This document shows, piece after piece, positions 14,496 to 19,690 of a stretch of 19,690 nt of DNA. The DNA is from Opitutus sp035549975. GTDB taxonomy: Bacteria > Verrucomicrobiota > Verrucomicrobiia > Opitutales > Opitutaceae. The stretch's first letter is position 1; every line of letters starts with the position of its first letter. The notes beneath the pieces were generated by a model, which saw nothing but the letters and a program-made list of their open reading frames with translations, did not search any database and had not been told where the DNA came from. The stretch spans positions 1 to 19,690 of the forward strand of contig DASZPP010000393.1 in NCBI GenBank assembly GCA_035549975.1, written 5' to 3'. The translations under genes and the position numbers were made by a program.

Positions 14496-15121
14496 CGGCC
14501 GACCGCAAAATCCGCATCCTCGTCGCCGACGATCACTTCATCGTCCGCAGCGGACTCGCCTCCGTGATTCACACCGAGCCCGACATGATCGTCGTCGCCG
14601 AGGCCGTCGACGGCCTGCAAGCTGTCGAGCTTTTCCGCCGGCATCGCCCCGATCTCGCGCTTCTCGATCTCCGCATGCCGGTGCGCAGCGGCAACGAAAC
14701 GATCGAGCTGATCCGTCGCGAGTTTCCCGATGCACGCATCCTCGTGCTCACCGCCTTCAGCGGCGACGAGGACATCCATCGCGCCCTCGCCGCCGGCGCC
14801 CAGGGCTACGTCCTCAAGAGCGCGACCGGCGAAGGCCTCGTGCCCGCCATCCGGGCCGTCGCCGCCGGCGAACGCTGGATTCCGCGCGACGTCGCCACGC
14901 GCCTCGCCGTCCGCGGCAGTTATGAGCCGCTCACCGCGCGCGAAATCCAGGTGCTCAAGGAAGCCGCGCACGGCAAGGCCAACAAGGAAATCGCCGCCGC
15001 CCTCGAAATCTCCGAGCACACGGTCAAGGACCACTTGAAAAACATTCTCGCCAAGTTGAACGCCGCCGATCGCACCGAAGCCGTCACCGCCGCCGTGCAG
15101 CGCGGCATCATCGAGCTTTAG
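14492..15121 (+). CDS. NarL/FixJ-family response regulator
   Basis: DNA-binding regulator of 209 residues. The receiver domain spans 7-122 with acidic pocket Asp13/Asp14 (VADDH), phosphoacceptor Asp59 (LLDLRMP), Thr87 (VLTAF) and Lys109 (YVLKSA). The LuxR-type helix-turn-helix spans about 145-205: PLTAREIQVLKEAAHGKANK, then EIAAALEISEHTVKDHLKNI, then LAKLNAADRTEA. All expected residues are present. ATG 14492 overlaps the kinase stop (ATGA, 14492-14495), so the pair is translationally coupled and very likely cognate. The probable target is the divergent receptor-GH30-GH5 operon. A 21-bp inverted repeat begins 10 bp after the stop. Confidence 0.95.
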   Translation: MTADRKIRILVADDHFIVRSGLASVIHTEPDMIVVAEAVDGLQAVELFRRHRPDLALLDLRMPVRSGNETIELIRREFPDARILVLTAFSGDEDIHRALAAGAQGYVLKSATGEGLVPAIRAVAAGERWIPRDVATRLAVRGSYEPLTAREIQVLKEAAHGKANKEIAAALEISEHTVKDHLKNILAKLNAADRTEAVTAAVQRGIIEL

Positions 15122-15130
15122 CCGCCTTCT

Positions 15131-15196
15131 TTTTGGAGTGCGGCAGTCCTCTGCCGCTTTCGGCCCAAAACGCCGGAGGACTGCCGCACTCCAAAA
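15131..15196. repeat. Long palindromic repeat after the regulator gene
   Basis: Arms 15131-15151 and 15176-15196 are perfect 21-bp reverse complements; the left arm reads TTTTGGAGTGCGGCAG then TCCTC. They are separated by 24 nt. Within it are competing small hairpins: CGGCAG-TCCT-CTGCCG (15141-15156) and GCCG-CTTT-CGGC (15153-15164). The outer ends are T-rich on the left and A-rich on the right, the opposite of an intrinsic terminator for the plus strand, so a dispersed repeat (REP-like) is more likely than a classical terminator. I recall GGAGTGCGGCAGTCC-type repeats from verrucomicrobial intergenic DNA, but cannot verify copy number here. Confidence 0.75.
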
Positions 15197-15318
15197 TCTC
15201 GCCGGCTGCGAGCAAGCGACGCCTTCACGCCTTCGGTGCGGATCCGCGGCACGTGAACCGGCATCGCGCGCGTCGATGTTGCCTTCCGCCCCCATTCCCG
15301 CTGTCTCTCTTCCGCCCG

Positions 15319-15738
15319 ATGAAGCTTCCCGCCCTCCTCCTGAGCCTCGCGCTGCCGCTCGCCGCCTGCTCGAGCATGCACACGGAAACCATGCCGCATG
15401 CCGACCTCGGCAAGATCAGGCACTTCTTCGTCGAGCACCGCCTCTCGGACAATCACCACGTCGACGACCTGATCGTGGCCGATCTGCAGTCGCGCGGCTT
15501 CACCGCCTCCGACGGCCCGCTCACGATGATGCCTGACGATGCGGAAGCGGTGGTCAGTTACGCCGACGACTGGGAGTGGGATTTCAAATCGTATCTGATC
15601 GACCTGCGCATCGAAATCCGCCGCGCGCGCCTCGACCAGGTGCTCGCCGCCGGCAGCTATCGCCAGCCGTCTCCCATCACCAAATCGCCAGCCGGTGTCG
15701 TTCACGCGCTTCTCAATGGCTTTCTGAAGAAAAGTTGA
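15319..15738 (+). CDS. Small lipoprotein of unknown function
   Basis: A 139-residue predicted lipoprotein. The signal peptide MKLPALLLSLALPLAA is followed by lipobox LAAC with Cys17 as the acylated residue. Ser18-Ser19 after the cysteine fit an outer-membrane destination by the usual +2 rule. The central VVSYADDWEWDFKSYLIDLR (78-97), followed by LDQVLAAGSYRQ and KSPAGVVHALLNGFL, resembles small uncharacterised lipoproteins carrying a Y-x-D-x-W-x-WD motif and a later KSP motif. I know no function for them. The frame is open upstream to 15133, but that part crosses the palindromic repeat and has no signal, so ATG 15319 is preferred. A pyrimidine-rich leader precedes the start. The neighbours give no functional hint. 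Confidence 0.8.
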   Translation: MKLPALLLSLALPLAACSSMHTETMPHADLGKIRHFFVEHRLSDNHHVDDLIVADLQSRGFTASDGPLTMMPDDAEAVVSYADDWEWDFKSYLIDLRIEIRRARLDQVLAAGSYRQPSPITKSPAGVVHALLNGFLKKS

Positions 15739-15831
15739 ACGCCCGTCGCAACCGGGCGTCTCTCGACGTGTCCGGACTCGACACGCTCCACGAAATCCCC
15801 ACCTTGTCGGCACCCCTCCGGCTCACCCCCA

Positions 15832-16245
15832 ATGAAGAAGTTGTCCGTTTGCGCCCTGTTGGGCGGCGCTTTGTTCGCACTCGGCGGCACTGGCGCGCTG
15901 TTCGAACTCGCCTCCTGGCGCTTCGGCCTGCTCTTCCTTTTCTTTCCGCTCGCCTGGGATCTCGTGATGGTTGCGCTCGGCGTCTGCGTCGTCCTGCGCT
16001 GCGAATGCGCCCGGCGCGCCGCGCTCGCATGGGGCATCTTCTGCGTGATCGCGTCGCTGCTGGTCGGCGTCGCCTCGTTCGACTGGCTGCTGCCGCAGCA
16101 GGCCGAGCCGCCCGGCGTGCACCGCATGATCTTCATGATGCTCTCGGTCGCCTTCGGCGTCATCTTCGGGGTCTGGCAGCTCGTGGCCTTCAACAGCGCT
16201 GAGCTGCGCGCCCAGTTTGAGCATCGCCAGCCGCACCACGGCTGA
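15832..16245 (+). CDS. Small four-helix membrane protein, unknown function
   Basis: A 137-residue hydrophobic protein starting MKKLS, with four predicted membrane helices at about 8-27, 33-56, 64-84 and 98-120 and a short polar C-terminus ending HRQPHHG. Two cysteines in CECAR (58-62) lie just after helix 2, in the short loop before helix 3; a metal or redox role is possible but unsupported. I do not recognise the family. It stands 93 nt after the lipoprotein and 144 nt before the oligopeptide transporter, same strand. The composition and clean start suggest a real gene. A pyrimidine-rich leader (CTCACCCCCA) precedes ATG, again with no Shine-Dalgarno. Confidence 0.72.
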   Translation: MKKLSVCALLGGALFALGGTGALFELASWRFGLLFLFFPLAWDLVMVALGVCVVLRCECARRAALAWGIFCVIASLLVGVASFDWLLPQQAEPPGVHRMIFMMLSVAFGVIFGVWQLVAFNSAELRAQFEHRQPHHG

Positions 16246-16389
16246 GCCGCCGCCGCGCCGCCGGAGCGGTCCGCTTCTCCGCCGTCGGGGTGGCGAAGAC
16301 GGAACGCCGCCACTCCCTCCGCCGTGTTTTTCCGCCCGCGCGCGTTTCGTTTTGCGTCGTTTTCCACGGGCGCCAACCTCGCCGGCCGA

Positions 16390-17943
<1,554 letters not shown>

Positions 17944-17985
17944 CGCGGAAAGCTCCGAGCGCCAGTCTCCAACCTCCCGGGAATT

Positions 17986-18004
17986 CTCCAAATCCCAATT
18001 GGAG
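17986..18004. repeat. Weak hairpin downstream of the POT transporter
   Basis: CTCCAA (17986-17991) and TTGGAG (17999-18004) form a 6-bp stem with a 7-nt loop, 43 nt after the transporter stop in a spacer less GC-rich than its surroundings. There is no clean U-tract (GTGTTTGATGTTT follows at a distance). It is a possible weak terminator. Confidence 0.3.
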
Positions 18005-18058
18005 CCTGTGTTTGATGTTTCTCTGGAGCTTGGTGCCTGGATCTCGGAGCTTCCGTTC

Positions 18059-18835
18059 ATGCCGACCTGGGACACCGCCCAATATCTGAAATTCTCTGCC
18101 GAGCGCACGCAGCCCGCGATCGATCTCGCCGCGCGCATCGCCCTCGACGCCCCGCGCTGCGTGATCGACCTCGGCTGCGGCCCCGGCAACAGCACCGCCG
18201 TCCTCGCCCGCCGCTGGCCCGCCGCCGAGCTCACCGGCCTCGACAACTCGCCTGCGATGCTCGCCACCGCGCAAAAAGATTTCCCGCAAATCGCGTGGGC
18301 CATCGGCGACATCGCCACATGGGCCGCGCCAGCCAGCGCGCCCTTCGATGTCGTTTTTTCGAACGCCGCGTTGCAGTGGGTCCCCAATCACCCACAGGTC
18401 GTCCCGCGCCTCCTCGCCCAACTCGCGCCCGGCGGCGCCCTCGCGTTCCAGGTTCCCGCCAACATCGATGCGCCGCCGCATCGCCTCATGCGCGAACTCG
18501 CCGCGTCGCCCGCCTGGCGCCGCCACTTCGATCCGCCGCCGCGCGAATGGCACGCGCACGAGCCGGAATTCTACTACGATCTCCTGTCCTCCCACGCCTC
18601 CCGCCTCGACCTTTGGACGACCGATTACCTTCACGTTCTCGCCAACGTCGACGCGATCATCGCTTGGTATCGCGGCACCGGCCTGCGTCCGTGGCTCGAA
18701 GCCCTGCGCGACGAACCCACACGCACCCGCTTCCTCGCCGACTATCGCGACGCGCTCGCGCCGCACTTCCCGGCGCGCGCCGACGGCCGCGTCCTCTTCC
18801 CTTTCCACCGCCTCTTCCTCATCGCGTATCGCTAG
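18059..18835 (+). CDS. tam: Trans-aconitate 2-methyltransferase
   Basis: Cytoplasmic SAM-dependent methyltransferase that esterifies trans-aconitate, an inhibitor formed spontaneously from cis-aconitate. The 258 residues match Tam length. The N-terminus MPTWDTAQYLKFSAERTQPA is the classic W-x-x-x-x-Y-x-x-F-x-x-ER start. SAM motif I is VIDLGCGPGNST (35-46), followed by acidic LTGLDNSPAMLATA, then FDVVFSNAALQWVPNH and LAPGGALAFQVPANIDAPPH. Later Tam features are DLWTTDYLHVL, AWYRGTGLRPWL and a C-terminal LFPFHRLFLIAYR. An in-frame ATG at 17999 would add 20 residues not typical of Tam. This gene alone has a fair Shine-Dalgarno, GGAG nine bases before ATG 18059. The neighbours are unrelated. Confidence 0.93.
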   Translation: MPTWDTAQYLKFSAERTQPAIDLAARIALDAPRCVIDLGCGPGNSTAVLARRWPAAELTGLDNSPAMLATAQKDFPQIAWAIGDIATWAAPASAPFDVVFSNAALQWVPNHPQVVPRLLAQLAPGGALAFQVPANIDAPPHRLMRELAASPAWRRHFDPPPREWHAHEPEFYYDLLSSHASRLDLWTTDYLHVLANVDAIIAWYRGTGLRPWLEALRDEPTRTRFLADYRDALAPHFPARADGRVLFPFHRLFLIAYR

Positions 18836-18895
18836 CACGATTTCGATTCAACCGGTCCCCAACGCTCGGGCCGCCTGCTTGCGGGCGCACTGCGG

Positions 18896-18911
18896 CGCGA
18901 GCGAGCTCGCG
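18896..18911. repeat. GC palindrome in the tam-oxygenase spacer
   Basis: CGCGAGC (18896-18902) and GCTCGCG (18905-18911) are perfect reverse complements around GA. The 202-nt spacer (18836-19037) otherwise shows no coding potential, tRNA or recognisable promoter; its last 60 nt are pyrimidine-rich up to the next start codon. The element may belong to another dispersed repeat or serve as the tam transcript end. Confidence 0.4.
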
Positions 18912-19037
18912 GCCGATATGAACGGCAAGCCTATCCGAATCGAAAAGATTCCGGCGCGCCGTCTCCGGTTTCCCGTTGCCCGCCCGACGCCGCACCTTAG
19001 CCTGCCAGTTCCCCGCTCCGCGTTCCGACTTCCCGCC

Positions 19038-19655
19038 ATGCCCCTCCGCGCCTGGTTCCCCACTTACATCTACTGTGAGCCGCTGCAGAAATCCGGCCTC
19101 GCAAAACTCAACGCCGCCCTCGCCGCCGAATGCCGCCAGCTCCGCGACTACGACGATGCCGGCCGCAAGTGGTCCGCGAAAAACTATCCCGGCGGTTACA
19201 CGAGCTACGCCTCGCTCAACGAGCTCCACCGCTTTTCCAGCAGCTTCACCGATCTCGGGAAAAAACTCACCCGCCACGTCCTCGCCTTCGCCCGCGCGCT
19301 CGACATGGATCTCCGCGGCCGCTCCGTGCGCCTGACCGACTGCTGGGTCAACATCATGCCGCCGACCGCCGCGCACTCGCTGCACCTGCATCCACTCTCG
19401 TTCATCAGTGGAACCTACTACGTCGTCACGCCACGGGGCTGTCCCGGCCTGAAGTTCGAAGACCCGCGTCTCAGCAAATTCATGGCCGCGCCACCGAAGC
19501 TCACCGCCGCCCGCCGCGAAAACCGCGCCCACATCACCTACCCGGCCGAGGCGGGCAACGTGGTCCTTTTCGAGAGCTGGCTCCGCCACGAGGTCCCCGC
19601 CAACCGCGTCGACGCCGAGCGGATCAGCATCAGCTTCAATTTCAACTGGAGCTGA
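19038..19655 (+). CDS. Putative 2OG-Fe(II) oxygenase (TIGR02466-like)
   Basis: A 205-residue protein with the pattern of the small uncharacterised 2-oxoglutarate/iron oxygenase family known as TIGR02466. MPLRAWFPTYIYCEPL opens the protein. The core has TDCWVNIMPPTAAHSLHLHP (100-119) followed by LSFISGTYYVVTPRGCPGL, then VVLFESWLRHEVPAN (175-189) with likely distal ligand His184, and ERISISFNFNW with Arg195 for 2-oxoglutarate. The first metal site reads His116-Leu-His118 instead of the HxD of most relatives. The frame is open far upstream (to 18348), but that is tam in another frame; ATG 19038 gives the family's usual N-terminus. The substrate is unknown. It is the last gene; 35 non-coding bases remain to the window end. 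Confidence 0.85.
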   Translation: MPLRAWFPTYIYCEPLQKSGLAKLNAALAAECRQLRDYDDAGRKWSAKNYPGGYTSYASLNELHRFSSSFTDLGKKLTRHVLAFARALDMDLRGRSVRLTDCWVNIMPPTAAHSLHLHPLSFISGTYYVVTPRGCPGLKFEDPRLSKFMAAPPKLTAARRENRAHITYPAEAGNVVLFESWLRHEVPANRVDAERISISFNFNWS

Positions 19656-19690
19656 TTGGCACGCTCCCCATCTCCGCTTTTCGCCGACGC

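Noticed and set aside
18001..18052. GGAGCCT/GGAGCTT recurring three times before tam
   Set aside because: The copies are only 7 bp with uneven spacing (24 and 21 bp), one imperfect, and the last acts as the Shine-Dalgarno. Not enough to claim a repeat array or riboswitch.
17999..18058. Upstream ATG extending Tam by 20 residues
   Set aside because: Known Tam proteins begin at the W-x-x-x-x-Y-x-x-F-S-A-E-R segment. ATG 18059 fits and has the only fair Shine-Dalgarno.

Overview
This 19.7 kb window is high-GC, densely coded bacterial DNA, most likely from Verrucomicrobiota, family Opitutaceae. That placement is an inference. It rests on the receptor at 9135-12080, whose N-terminus after the signal peptide (VVVLSPFQVTTTEDRGY, then ATNSISGTRLNT) is the form I know from the expanded TonB-receptor families of Opitutus-like bacteria. 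It is also supported by the NarL-type sensor with periplasmic OB-like modules beside glycosidases, and by almost every start lacking a Shine-Dalgarno sequence. I see no rRNA, tRNA, CRISPR array, transposase or phage gene.

Layout. (1) 1-768, minus: the first 256 residues of 3-dehydroquinate synthase (aroB), cut by the window edge. (2) 769-912: a divergent spacer with a cluster of TGAGAC-type half-sites, a candidate Fur-type operator. (3) 913-6278, plus: an iron-acquisition operon made of a siderophore-type TonB receptor, a PiuC/YbiX Fe(II)/2-oxoglutarate hydroxylase, a PepSY transmembrane protein of the ferrisiderophore-reductase type, and a repeat (TPR-like) protein joined to it by a GTGA overlap. 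(4) 6275-6339: a palindromic element between convergent genes whose two arms carry the TAG stop codons of both genes. (5) 12080-6336, minus: a carbohydrate-use operon of TonB receptor, GH30 glycosidase and GH5 glycosidase; the last two overlap by GTGA. (6) 12261-15121, plus: a divergent two-component system (sensor kinase and NarL/LuxR response regulator, ATGA overlap) that probably controls (5). (7) 15131-15196: a 21-bp inverted repeat. (8) 15319-19655, plus: apparently independent genes for a lipoprotein, a four-helix membrane protein, a POT-family oligopeptide transporter, trans-aconitate methyltransferase (tam) and a second 2OG-Fe(II) oxygenase.

How they work together. The first operon would import a ferric siderophore, reduce and release iron at the inner membrane, and process the ligand. 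The second looks like a SusD-less polysaccharide-utilisation locus: the sensor's large periplasmic part would detect a glycan or its product, the regulator would activate the divergent receptor operon, the receptor would import oligosaccharides and GH30 plus GH5 would cleave beta-linked glucans. The most distinctive points are the sensor's repeated OB-like modules, the palindromic repeats that form gene ends or even coding sequence, and the near absence of Shine-Dalgarno sequences.
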